From assembly GCF_001441535.1 (NCBI RefSeq), contig NZ_LMAU01000001.1, forward strand, positions 124,001-188,000: a stretch of DNA of 64,000 nt, read 5' to 3'. This stretch comes from Tsuneonella troitsensis (GTDB lineage Bacteria; Pseudomonadota; Alphaproteobacteria; Sphingomonadales; Sphingomonadaceae). The notes beneath the pieces were generated by a model. The model was not told where the DNA came from. It saw nothing but the letters and a program-made list of their open reading frames with translations, and ran no database searches. The position numbers and the translations under genes are program-made. Positions 27,921-37,366 of this stretch are shown piece by piece; the stretch's first letter is position 1, and each line of letters begins with the position of its first letter.

Positions 27921-28632
27921 TCTCGATCGTCGCCAGGTTCTCGGCTCAGCGGCAACCTTGGGCGCGGCGGCTTCGCTGGCGACAGTGGCAGCGGCACCGG
28001 CTTCGGCCGCCGCCACGCAAGGCGCTGGGTTGACTCCGGACCAGGCGCTGGCCCGCCTGCGCGATGGCAACCGCCGCTTCGTCGAGGACACCTCGCCGCG
28101 TCCCGACATCACCACCAGCCGCCGCCTCGCGATCGCGCAGGGACAGACGCCGTTCGCGGCGCTGGTCGGTTGCGCGGACTCGCGCGTCGGCCCCGAGTAC
28201 CTGTTCGGAACGGGACTTGGCGACCTGTTCATCGTGCGGACCGCCGGCAACTATGTCGACGATGCGGGCTTCGGCTCGCTCGCCTACGCGGTGGCCGAAT
28301 TGAAGGTGCCGCTGATCGTCGTCCTCGGTCACGAGAAATGCGGCGCGGTCGCGGCGGCGAATGCGGTCGTGAACGATAACACCCAGTTGCCGCCCTCGCT
28401 TCTGCGGATGGTCCAGCCGATCCTTCCGGCATCCATCGATGCGCGGGCGCGGCGCGAGCCGGGCGAGGGCCTGCTCGATCGGGCGGTCCATCTCAACGTC
28501 AAGCGCGTGGCCGAAAGCCTGCGCGCCACATCCGACCCGCTGCTCGCAGCGCCGCTCGCGGCCAGAACGCTGCGGGTGGTGGGCGCATACTACGATCTGA
28601 AGACCGGGGCGGTGGACTTCTTCGACACCTGA
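27913..28632 (+). CDS. Tat-exported beta-class carbonic anhydrase
   Basis: A 239-residue zinc enzyme interconverting CO2 and bicarbonate. Zinc ligands C87 (in GCADSR, with D89 and R91), H140 and C143 (in LGHEKCG) are intact. The N terminus has a twin-arginine leader (DRRQVLGSAATLG) and an Ala-rich region ending near residue 33, so the folded enzyme is probably sent to the periplasm. The ATG at 27913 lies inside the last codons of the terC-like gene, giving coupled translation. Only 6 bp separate its stop from that of convergent recQ. Confidence 0.92.
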   Translation: MLDLDRRQVLGSAATLGAAASLATVAAAPASAAATQGAGLTPDQALARLRDGNRRFVEDTSPRPDITTSRRLAIAQGQTPFAALVGCADSRVGPEYLFGTGLGDLFIVRTAGNYVDDAGFGSLAYAVAELKVPLIVVLGHEKCGAVAAANAVVNDNTQLPPSLLRMVQPILPASIDARARREPGEGLLDRAVHLNVKRVAESLRATSDPLLAAPLAARTLRVVGAYYDLKTGAVDFFDT

Positions 28633-28638
28633 CCCGCG

Positions 28639-30441
<1,803 letters not shown>

Positions 30442-30564
30442 GCGGGCGCCTTGGCATAGGGCGGCGGGCAAAGGAAATGCGCCGGTTGTGGACAGAGACG
30501 ATTGCGGCGCGAATGTGGCACGGGTAAGAACACGCCCAGACACTGTCCAACGGAGACTACCCCC

Positions 30565-30870
30565 ATGAAGAAGATTGCCCTCGTCGCCGCCCTTCCCGTC
30601 GCGCTCGCGCTTTCGGCTTGCGGCAACACCGATGACGCTTCGGCTGCTGCCGAGGCCGACACCGTCGAAATGCCCGCCGACGAAGCGATGGCCGACGTGA
30701 CCGAGATGCCCGCCGCCGACGCAAGCGCGAATGCCGCCGCCGATGCCGCCGCCGAACCGACCGAGACCGTCGAGGCGACCGCCGAGGAAGCCGGCGCGAA
30801 TGCCGCCGACGTTGCCGCCCGCGCACAGGAAGCCGCTGCGGCTGCCGAAGCGGCTGCCACCACCGAATAA
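30565..30870 (+). CDS. Small acidic Ala-rich lipoprotein
   Basis: A 101-residue exported protein of low complexity. The signal peptide ends in the lipobox LSAC (C19 would be the lipidated residue). The mature part is almost entirely Ala, Glu, Asp and Thr (repeats such as EMPADEAMADVTEMPAAD), highly acidic and predicted to be disordered or helical. I know no function for such proteins. CGGAGAC lies upstream of the ATG at 30565. A similar lipoprotein is encoded at 36663-36932. Confidence 0.75.
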   Translation: MKKIALVAALPVALALSACGNTDDASAAAEADTVEMPADEAMADVTEMPAADASANAAADAAAEPTETVEATAEEAGANAADVAARAQEAAAAAEAAATTE

Positions 30871-30964
30871 GGCCGACGCTGCCTCAGGGCGCAATGAAAG
30901 GCGGGCGGATCGCATGGGCGATTCGCCCGCTTTCTCTTTTTCGTGGGCAAGGTATGGCAGGGCC

Positions 30965-31174
30965 ATGCGCATCACGGCCCTGCTCCTGCCATTCGCCTTT
31001 CTCGCCCTCGCCGCCTGCGGTCCTGCCGACAGCGATCCCGGCCCCGGCGGCGTGACCGTCAGCGAGGCCAAGGCGCTCGACGAAGCCGCCGCGATGCTGG
31101 ACGAACGGCTCGAGGCAGCCGAGGCGGGCAAAGCCGAAGCGGTCGCCACGCCATCCGAGGGAGAGGAAGAATGA
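30965..31174 (+). CDS. Very small lipoprotein coupled to an acyl-CoA dehydrogenase
   Basis: A 69-residue exported protein. The signal peptide ends in lipobox LAAC (C18 lipidated), followed by GPADSDPGPGG and one acidic helix (SEAKALDEAAAMLDERLEAAEA). The ATG at 30965 precedes a start-stop overlap with the acyl-CoA dehydrogenase gene (ATGA at 31171-31174), which supports real translation. I do not recognise the family. Placement of an envelope lipoprotein at the head of a cytoplasmic acyl-CoA operon is unusual. Confidence 0.72.
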   Translation: MRITALLLPFAFLALAACGPADSDPGPGGVTVSEAKALDEAAAMLDERLEAAEAGKAEAVATPSEGEEE

Positions 31175-32340
31175 GCGGTATGGACCCCGAATTGTTCGAA
31201 CAGTTCATCGACCAGCTCGAACGTTATGTGCGCGAGCGGCTGATCCCTGCCGAGCGCGAGGTGATCGCGAACGACCGAATCCCGGACGCCATCGTGCAGG
31301 AAATGCGCGACATGGGCCTGTTCGGCCTGACCGTGCCCGAGGAATACGGCGGCGCGGGCCTCAGCACCTCGCAATATGCGCGCGTGGTGAAAGCGATGGC
31401 CTACGCCGCGCCGGCCTTCCGCTCGATCTTCTCGATCAACGTCGGGATGTTCAACTCCGCGATCAAGAACGGCGGCACCGATGCGCAGAAGGCCGAGTGG
31501 TGGCCACGCATCGCCGCGGGCGAGATCGCCTGCTTCGGCCTGACCGAGCCGGGATCGGGCAGCGACAGCGCGGCGATGGCGACGACCGCGAAACCCGACC
31601 CGTCGGGCAACGGCTGGATCCTCAACGGCACCAAGCGCTACATCACCAACGCGCCGCACGCCTCGGTCGGCCTGATCATGGCCCGCACCGAAAAGGACAA
31701 CCTGCCCAAGAACGCGCACGTATCCGCCTTCATCGTTCCCATGGACACGCCCGGCGTGACCGTCGGCAGCCCCGACCACAAGATGGGCCAGTCGGGCAGC
31801 CACATCGCCGACGTCATCCTGGAAGACGTCCACGTCCCCGGCGAGGCACTGCTGGGCGGCGAGACCGGCAAGGGCTTCGTGTTCGCGATGAAGAGCCTCG
31901 ACAACGGTCGCATCTCGGTCGGCGCGGCATCGACCGGCTACGCCCGCCGCGCGCTCGACAGCGCGCTGCGCTATGCCACCGAGCGCAAGGCTTTCGGCGA
32001 GCCGATCGCCAACTTCCAGCTGATCCAGCAGATGCTCGCCGAGAGCGAGACCGAGATCTACGCCGCCGAATGCATGATGGCCGACGTTACCGCGCGCGCC
32101 GACGCGGGCGAGAACATCCTGCGCAAGGCCGCTGCGTTCAAGGTCTTCGCGTCCGAAATGTGCGGCCGGGTGGTCGACCGGGTGGTGCAGATCTACGGCG
32201 GCGCGGGCTATTTGGCCGAATACGACGCCGAGCGATTCTTCCGCGATGCGCGCATCTACCGGATCTACGAAGGCACCACGCAGATTCTGCAACTGCAGAT
32301 CGCCAAGCACATGCTGCGCGATTTTCAGGCGCAGGCGTAG
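31171..32340 (+). CDS. Acyl-CoA dehydrogenase
   Basis: A 389-residue FAD enzyme making the alpha,beta double bond of acyl-CoA. CFGLTEPGSGSDSAAM near 120 and the C-terminal YGGAGYLAEYDAERFFRDARI plus RIYEGTTQI are family signatures; the glutamate of YEGTT is the usual catalytic-base position. The start is fixed by the ATGA overlap. It is directly followed (no gap) by a CaiB-type CoA transferase and then a thiolase, which points to use of a specific carboxylic acid after CoA activation rather than general fatty acid oxidation. Confidence 0.94.
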   Translation: MSGMDPELFEQFIDQLERYVRERLIPAEREVIANDRIPDAIVQEMRDMGLFGLTVPEEYGGAGLSTSQYARVVKAMAYAAPAFRSIFSINVGMFNSAIKNGGTDAQKAEWWPRIAAGEIACFGLTEPGSGSDSAAMATTAKPDPSGNGWILNGTKRYITNAPHASVGLIMARTEKDNLPKNAHVSAFIVPMDTPGVTVGSPDHKMGQSGSHIADVILEDVHVPGEALLGGETGKGFVFAMKSLDNGRISVGAASTGYARRALDSALRYATERKAFGEPIANFQLIQQMLAESETEIYAAECMMADVTARADAGENILRKAAAFKVFASEMCGRVVDRVVQIYGGAGYLAEYDAERFFRDARIYRIYEGTTQILQLQIAKHMLRDFQAQA

Positions 32341-33585
32341 ATGTACCGACTCCTCTCCGACGTCTCGATCGTCGAGGTTTCCAGCTTCGTCGCGTCGCCG
32401 ACCGCCGGGCTCTATTGCGCGCAGATGGGGGCGGAGGTCGTCCGGGTCGACCAGATCGGCGGCGGGCTGGATTACGATCGCTACATGCTCACCGCCGAAG
32501 GGCGCAGCCTCGCCTGGGAGAACCTGAACCGCGCCAAGAAGTCGGTCGCGCTCGACCTCAAGTCGGCAGAGGGGCGCGAGCTGTGCGTCGAACTGGCGCG
32601 AGCGACCGGACAGCTAATCACCAACCTGCCGGAAAAGAGCTTTCTCAGCCACGCAGCGGTCATCGAAGGGCGGCCCGACATGGTCAGCGTGCGGATCATG
32701 GGCTGGCACGACGGGCGCCAGGCGATGGATTTCACCGTCAATGCCGCCAGTGGTTATCCGCTGATGACCGGACCCGAAGACTGGGACGCCGCAAGCGCCC
32801 CCCCGGTCAACCAGGTGCTGCCCGCGTGGGATTTCATCACCGGCGCCTATTGCGCGTTCGCGCTGATGGCCGCGCTCCACCACCGCGCGGCGACCGGAAA
32901 GGGCAGCGAAGTTCGCGTGCCGCTGGGCGACGTGATGATGGGTACCGTCGCCAATTCGGGCGCGATGGCCGAAATGCTCTATCGCGGGGCGGATCGGCCG
33001 CGACTGGGCAACGCGATCTGGGGCGCGCTGGGGCGCGACTTCACCAGCCGCGACGGCAAGCGGTTCATGGTCGCGGTGCTAACGCCAAACCAGTGGAACG
33101 CCATGATCGCGGCGCTCGAGATCGCCGAGCCGGTTGCCGCGCTCGAGGCGGAGACCGGCGTGGAGTTCGCCCGGTCCGACCACAACCGCTTCGTTCACCG
33201 CGAGGCATTGTTCGCCATCGTCCAGCACGCTGCCAGCCGGTTCGACTATGCCGACCTGTCCGCCCGCCTCGGCAAGGCGGGCGCGACGTTCGAACGATAC
33301 CGCACGATGCACGAAGCCGCGAGCGATCCCGCGCTGGTGGCGGACAATCCGCTATTCGGCCCTTCTCCCGCCAACCCGAGCGGCTTTGCCTACCCCGCCG
33401 CGCGTTCGCTCGCCAACCTGGGCGGACAGCCAGCCGGAGACCCTCGCCCCGCGCCGTACCTGGGCCAGCACAGCGAAGAAGTGCTGGCCGAGCGACTGGG
33501 CCTGGCGTCCGGCGCAATCGGCGACCTGATCGATCGCGGCGTGGTCGCACGAAGCGACAAGAACGAACCGAGGAAAAAGCCATGA
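32341..33585 (+). CDS. CaiB/BaiF family (class III) CoA-transferase
   Basis: A 414-residue enzyme moving CoA between carboxylic acids. The N-terminal LSDVSIVEVSSFVASPTAGLYCAQMGAEVVRV and ENLNRAKKSVALDLKS are typical of the family; the segment VNAASGYPLMTG corresponds to the usual active-site neighbourhood, though I cannot fix the catalytic aspartate with certainty. The acid donor and acceptor are unknown. Its start abuts the dehydrogenase stop and its stop overlaps the thiolase start (ATGA), so the three are one translational unit. Confidence 0.9.
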   Translation: MYRLLSDVSIVEVSSFVASPTAGLYCAQMGAEVVRVDQIGGGLDYDRYMLTAEGRSLAWENLNRAKKSVALDLKSAEGRELCVELARATGQLITNLPEKSFLSHAAVIEGRPDMVSVRIMGWHDGRQAMDFTVNAASGYPLMTGPEDWDAASAPPVNQVLPAWDFITGAYCAFALMAALHHRAATGKGSEVRVPLGDVMMGTVANSGAMAEMLYRGADRPRLGNAIWGALGRDFTSRDGKRFMVAVLTPNQWNAMIAALEIAEPVAALEAETGVEFARSDHNRFVHREALFAIVQHAASRFDYADLSARLGKAGATFERYRTMHEAASDPALVADNPLFGPSPANPSGFAYPAARSLANLGGQPAGDPRPAPYLGQHSEEVLAERLGLASGAIGDLIDRGVVARSDKNEPRKKP

Positions 33586-34811
33586 CCAAGCGCCGCGCCG
33601 CCATCGTCAGCCCCCTGCGCACGCCGGTGGGCCGGTTCCAGGGTACCCTGGCCCCGCTGAACGCGGGCCAGCTTGGCGCGGCGATCCTCAAGGCGCTGGT
33701 GGAGCGCAGCGGAATCGATCCCGCGCGGGTCGACGATGTCGTGTTCAGCCAAGGCTACGGCAACGGCGAAGCGCCCGCGATCGGGCGCTGGAGCTGGCTT
33801 GCCGCCGGACTGCCGCTGGAGGTGCCGGGCTACCAGCTAGACCGGCGCTGCGGTTCGGGCCTGCAGGCGGTGGTCAATGCCGCGATGATGATCGAGAGCG
33901 GTCATGCCGACGTCGTCGTCGCGGGCGGATGCGAGAGCATGTCCAACGTCGAGCATTACACCACCGCGCTGCGCGGCGGGGTGAAGGCGGGCAACCTCGA
34001 GCTTTGGGACCGACTGACGCGCGGCCGCCTGATGAGCCAGCCGGTCGAACGGTTCGGCGTGATCAGCGGGATGATCGAAACGGCAGAGAACCTGGCAAAG
34101 GATTACGGCATCTCGCGCGATGAAGCCGACGCCTTTGCCGTCCGCAGCCACCGGAACGCCGCCGCCGCTTGGGAGGCGGGCAAGTTCGACGCGCAGCTCG
34201 TGCCCATAGATGTGCCCCAGAGGAAGGGCGATCCGATCGTGTTCGACCGCGACGAGGGTTTCCGCGCCGACGCCTCGATGGAATCGCTCGGCAAGCTGCG
34301 CGCGATCGAGGCGAAGTCGAACCCCGACGCGGTCGTGACCGCCGGCAACGCCAGCCAGCAGAACGATGCCGCGGCCGCCTGCCTGGTGGTGGCGGAGGAC
34401 AGGCTCGAGGAGCTGGGACTCGAGCCGATGCTGTGGTTCTCGGGCTATGCGGCGGCCGGCTGCGACCCGAGCCGCATGGGCATCGGTCCGGTTCCCGCGG
34501 TGGAGCGCCTGTTCGCCCGCACCGGCATGGGCTGGGACGACATCGAGATGGTCGAACTGAACGAGGCATTCGCCCCGCAGGTGCTCGCCGTGCTCAAGGG
34601 CTGGGGCTGGTCGAACGACGATTCGCGCCTGGACCTCCTCAACGTCAACGGATCGGGCATCAGCCTGGGCCACCCGATCGGCGCCACGGGTGGGCGCATC
34701 CTGGCCGACATGGCGCACGAGATGCATCGCCGGAGCGCGCGGTACGGCCTCGAAACGATGTGCATCGGCGGCGGACAGGGCATCGCCGCGATCTTCGAGC
34801 GGGCGGCCTGA
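33582..34811 (+). CDS. Thiolase (acetyl-CoA C-acyltransferase)
   Basis: A 409-residue thiolase. The acyl-accepting cysteine is C90 in DRRCGSGLQA, the catalytic histidine is in GHPIGATGGR, and the second cysteine is in MCIGGGQG. Length and motifs match type II biosynthetic or degradative thiolases. It closes the dehydrogenase/CoA-transferase unit, consistent with cleavage of a beta-ketoacyl-CoA. No enoyl-CoA hydratase or hydroxyacyl dehydrogenase is in this unit, so those steps must be encoded elsewhere. A second thiolase lies at 44545-45729. Confidence 0.94.
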   Translation: MTKRRAAIVSPLRTPVGRFQGTLAPLNAGQLGAAILKALVERSGIDPARVDDVVFSQGYGNGEAPAIGRWSWLAAGLPLEVPGYQLDRRCGSGLQAVVNAAMMIESGHADVVVAGGCESMSNVEHYTTALRGGVKAGNLELWDRLTRGRLMSQPVERFGVISGMIETAENLAKDYGISRDEADAFAVRSHRNAAAAWEAGKFDAQLVPIDVPQRKGDPIVFDRDEGFRADASMESLGKLRAIEAKSNPDAVVTAGNASQQNDAAAACLVVAEDRLEELGLEPMLWFSGYAAAGCDPSRMGIGPVPAVERLFARTGMGWDDIEMVELNEAFAPQVLAVLKGWGWSNDDSRLDLLNVNGSGISLGHPIGATGGRILADMAHEMHRRSARYGLETMCIGGGQGIAAIFERAA

Positions 34812-34820
34812 TCGGCGGAT

Positions 34821-35600
34821 CTAGTCCACCGGGTAGTCGGCGATCGGCTTCAACACGCCGTACTTCTCCTTGCGAAGCTTTCCGGCAAGCGGCGGAAAGT
34901 CGAGCTGTTCCGGTTCGACCGAGGTGTCGGGCAGCCGGTCGAGCAGGTCGCGGATCAGCGTCAGCCGACCGCGTTTCTGGTCGTTGAAATCGACCAGCGT
35001 CCACGGCGCATGATCGCTGTGGGTCGCGGCCAGCATCGCTTCGCGGGCGCGCGTGTATGCATCGTAGTGCTGCCGGGCGGCGAGATCGATCGGCGAGAGT
35101 TTCCAGCGCTTGAGCGGATCGTCGAGCCGTTCCTTCAGCCGCTCCTCCTGCTTGTCCTGATCGGTCGTCAGCCAGTACTTGAACAGCAGGATTCCGCTGT
35201 CGACGAGCAGGCGTTCGAACCGGGGCGCATCGTGCAGGAATGCCGTGACCTGATCTTCGGTTGCGAAGCCCATCACCTTTTCCACCCCTGCGCGGTTGTA
35301 CCAGCTGCGGTCGAACAGCACGATCTCTCCGGCAGAAGGAAGGTGCGCGGCGTAGCGCTGGAAATACCACTGGCCCGCTTCGGCCTCGGTCGGCTTTGGC
35401 AGCGCGACCACCCGGCACTGGCGCGGATTGAGCGGACCGGACAGCGCGCGGATCGCCCCGCCCTTGCCCGCCGTGTCGCGGCCCTCGAGCAGCACGACGA
35501 TCCGTGCGCCTGTGGCCGCGACCCAGTGCGCCATCGACACAAGTTCCAGTTCCAGCGGTTCGTACAGCTTGGCGAACTGCTTCGACTTGAGATCACCCAT
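34821..35600 (-). CDS. ppk2: Polyphosphate kinase 2
   Basis: A 259-residue kinase using polyphosphate to phosphorylate nucleotides. Walker A is GRDTAGKGG (40-48), the Walker B region FDRSWYNRAGVEKVMGF and the lid segment EERLKERLDDPLKRWKLSPID are standard PPK2. The ATG at 35598-35600 is chosen; the longer frame crosses the phhA promoter. A single PPK2 domain of this size fits class I enzymes, which mostly make GTP or ATP from GDP/ADP; the class is inferred, not proven. It is divergent from phhA across a 59-bp gap. Confidence 0.93.
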   Translation of the reverse strand: MGDLKSKQFAKLYEPLELELVSMAHWVAATGARIVVLLEGRDTAGKGGAIRALSGPLNPRQCRVVALPKPTEAEAGQWYFQRYAAHLPSAGEIVLFDRSWYNRAGVEKVMGFATEDQVTAFLHDAPRFERLLVDSGILLFKYWLTTDQDKQEERLKERLDDPLKRWKLSPIDLAARQHYDAYTRAREAMLAATHSDHAPWTLVDFNDQKRGRLTLIRDLLDRLPDTSVEPEQLDFPPLAGKLRKEKYGVLKPIADYPVD

Positions 35601-35644
35601 TCCCCGTGTCCTCCGTTTGCCCGCAACCGCGCCGGGTGCTAGAC

Positions 35645-35658
35645 GTTTCAGCTGAAAC
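35645..35658. promoter_or_regulatory. 14-bp perfect palindrome at the phhA start
   Basis: GTTTCAGCTGAAAC is a perfect dyad ending one base before the phhA ATG. It sits in the 59-bp gap shared with divergent ppk2, where a regulator could block RNA polymerase or the start codon. There is no ribosome-binding site between it and the ATG. Confidence 0.5.
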
Positions 35659-35659
35659 C

Positions 35660-36598
35660 ATGGCCACACTCGCACAATCCGAAACCGACTTTACCACGCT
35701 TCCGGCGCTGCCGCGCGAGGTGTTCACCGCGCCGCTGAAAAAGCCCGACTATGTCGGCGACGACTGGCTGGAGCCCAGGCAGGCCGACTATTCCTCGGAA
35801 GACGATGCGATCTGGAACGATCTGTTCGCGCGCCAGATGGACGTGCTGCCCGGCCGGGCCGCATCGGCATTCATGGCCGGGCTGCAGAAGCTCAACCTCA
35901 ATCGCGGAGGCGTGCCCGAATTCGGCAAGCTGTCCGAGGACCTCTCGGCACTGACGGGGTGGAGCGTCGTGCCCGTGCCGATGCTGATCCCCGATCACGT
36001 GTTCTTCTGGCACCTGGCCAACCGGCGATTCCCCGCGGGCAACTTCATCCGCACGCGCGAGACGTTCGACTACATCCAGGAACCCGACGTCTTCCACGAC
36101 GTGTTCGGCCACGTGCCTATGCTGACCGATCCGGTCTATGCCGACTACATGCAGGAATACGGGCGCGCCGGGTGGAAGGCGATGCGTTACAACCGGTTGA
36201 AGGCACTGGGCGCGCTCTACTGGTACACGGTGGAATTCGGGCTGATCGAGGAAGCGGGCGCGATCAAGGCCTATGGTGCGGGCATTCTGTCGGGCCCGAC
36301 CGAAGTGATCTATGCCACCGAGGCGCAAAGCCCCAACCGCATCATGCTGAACGTCGACCGCGTCATGCGAACCGACTACGTGATCGACGACCTGCAGCCG
36401 ACATATTTCGTGATCGAGAGTTTCGAGGACCTCTATCGCCAGACGGTGGAGCGCGACTTCGACCGGCTCTATCGATCGCTCTCGCCCGGTTTCACATTCG
36501 CGAACAGCGCGGTGATCGACCTCGACAACGTGGTGCATCGCGGCACGCAGGAGTACCTGCTGCGCGGCGGACGCGGCAGCGGCGCGACGCCGATATAG
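35660..36598 (+). CDS. phhA: Phenylalanine 4-monooxygenase
   Basis: A 312-residue pterin-dependent iron enzyme converting phenylalanine to tyrosine. Iron ligands are H146 and H151 (in DVFHDVFGHVP) and E192 (in YTVEFGLIEE). No N-terminal ACT regulatory domain is present, as usual in bacteria. The ATG at 35660 is chosen on similarity of the N terminus; a GTG at 35606 would add 18 residues and swallow the palindrome. No Shine-Dalgarno precedes the ATG, so a leaderless transcript is possible. The pterin dehydratase gene often linked to phhA is not here. Confidence 0.95.
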   Translation: MATLAQSETDFTTLPALPREVFTAPLKKPDYVGDDWLEPRQADYSSEDDAIWNDLFARQMDVLPGRAASAFMAGLQKLNLNRGGVPEFGKLSEDLSALTGWSVVPVPMLIPDHVFFWHLANRRFPAGNFIRTRETFDYIQEPDVFHDVFGHVPMLTDPVYADYMQEYGRAGWKAMRYNRLKALGALYWYTVEFGLIEEAGAIKAYGAGILSGPTEVIYATEAQSPNRIMLNVDRVMRTDYVIDDLQPTYFVIESFEDLYRQTVERDFDRLYRSLSPGFTFANSAVIDLDNVVHRGTQEYLLRGGRGSGATPI

Positions 36599-36608
36599 GA
36601 TAGATACG

Positions 36609-36636
36609 AAAACGGCTCCGGATTTCTCCGGAGCCG
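36609..36636 (-). terminator. Terminator hairpin behind the acidic lipoprotein gene
   Basis: A 10-bp perfect stem (36613-36622 with 36627-36636) and a 4-nt loop. Read on the minus strand it is followed by four T residues (complement of 36609-36612). It separates the convergent phhA and lipoprotein genes and may act in both directions, though only the minus side has T residues. Confidence 0.72.
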
Positions 36637-36662
36637 CCTTGCGTAATCGGTCTTGCGAACGA

Positions 36663-36932
36663 TCAGGTCGGGTCGGTGGTGGTGCCGGCGGCCTGGTCGG
36701 CAGCTTCGCCGGTCTCTTCCATGGCGTCAGCCTTGTCTTCGGCGGCGTCCGTCATCGCGTCGGCTTCGGCGTCGGTGATGGCACCGGCGTCTTCCATGGC
36801 TTCAGCTTCTTCGTTCACGACTTCGGCAGCCTGCTCGCCCGAATCTTCCATGGCGTTTTCCTGCGGGCCGTCACAAGCGGCGACGGTGAGGCCGAGGGCC
36901 AGCGCCGACGAAATGGCAATGATCTTCTTCAT
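36663..36932 (-). CDS. Small acidic lipoprotein
   Basis: An 89-residue exported protein. The signal peptide ends in the lipobox VAAC (C20 lipidated). The mature part is very rich in Glu, Asp and Ala with repeats such as EEAEAMEDAGAITDAEADAMTDAAED, an acidic helical or disordered tail. It resembles the lipoprotein at 30565-30870 in layout but not in detailed sequence. It has its own terminator and a plausible promoter (TTGACT at 36991-36996, TGATAT at 36966-36971, 19-bp spacing), so it is a single-gene unit. Function unknown. Confidence 0.78.
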   Translation of the reverse strand: MKKIIAISSALALGLTVAACDGPQENAMEDSGEQAAEVVNEEAEAMEDAGAITDAEADAMTDAAEDKADAMEETGEAADQAAGTTTDPT

Positions 36933-36965
36933 TTCAATCTTCCCCTTTTTGGATGGGGGGCCTGC

Positions 36966-37018
36966 ATATCAAGGGTGGCCCCCGGTGGTAAGTCAAAAAT
37001 GTGGCAAAAAATGTGGCA
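36966..37018 (-). promoter_or_regulatory. Promoter with upstream direct repeats before the acidic lipoprotein
   Basis: On the minus strand: TTGACT at 36991-36996 and TGATAT at 36966-36971, spaced by 19 bp. Directly upstream are two copies of GCCACATTTTT in tandem (within 36994-37018), the only A/T-tract repeats in the neighbourhood. They could be an UP element or a regulator site. Confidence 0.4.
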
Positions 37019-37024
37019 ATCGAT

Positions 37025-37279
37025 TCAGCGCGCTATCCGCATGCGCGCGGTGGCAAGCAATCCGAGTAGAAAGATCGCGCCGGCCACCCCCGCCAGGAGT
37101 GCGACCGGCGAAACGCCGACGAGCAGCGATTCCCGGCTTGCCAACGCGCCCGCTGCAATTGCTCCGATCGCTCCGACAGCCAGATGCTGCCCGACCGACC
37201 GCGCGTCGTCGCGATGCATGATTATCGAAGCGAGCCATGCAAGCACGGCCCCAACGGCAAAAAGAACGACGAAACCCAC
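37025..37279 (-). CDS. Small membrane protein, possibly transglycosylase-associated (GlsB/YeaQ-like)
   Basis: An 84-residue protein with three hydrophobic stretches (about 3-20, 30-48 and 56-78). The glycine/alanine-rich QHLAVGAIGAIAAGAL segment resembles the GlsB/YeaQ/YmgE stress-protein family, but the match is loose. It starts with GTG (37277-37279). Coding is supported by topology more than by homology. It lies between the acidic lipoprotein promoter and uppP. Confidence 0.6.
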   Translation of the reverse strand: MGFVVLFAVGAVLAWLASIIMHRDDARSVGQHLAVGAIGAIAAGALASRESLLVGVSPVALLAGVAGAIFLLGLLATARMRIAR

Positions 37280-37366
37280 CAGATACTCTCGCGCATTACA
37301 CGGATACTAGACCGCAAAAGCGCCGAATGACGGGAAGGTTCCGCTCGATGCGACGAACCGTTGGGC

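Noticed and set aside
31497-34811. A 1104-codon plus-strand frame ending in thiolase
   Set aside because: The upstream two thirds are the shifted frame of the dehydrogenase and CoA-transferase genes, Arg-rich and without family features. The thiolase starts at 33582.
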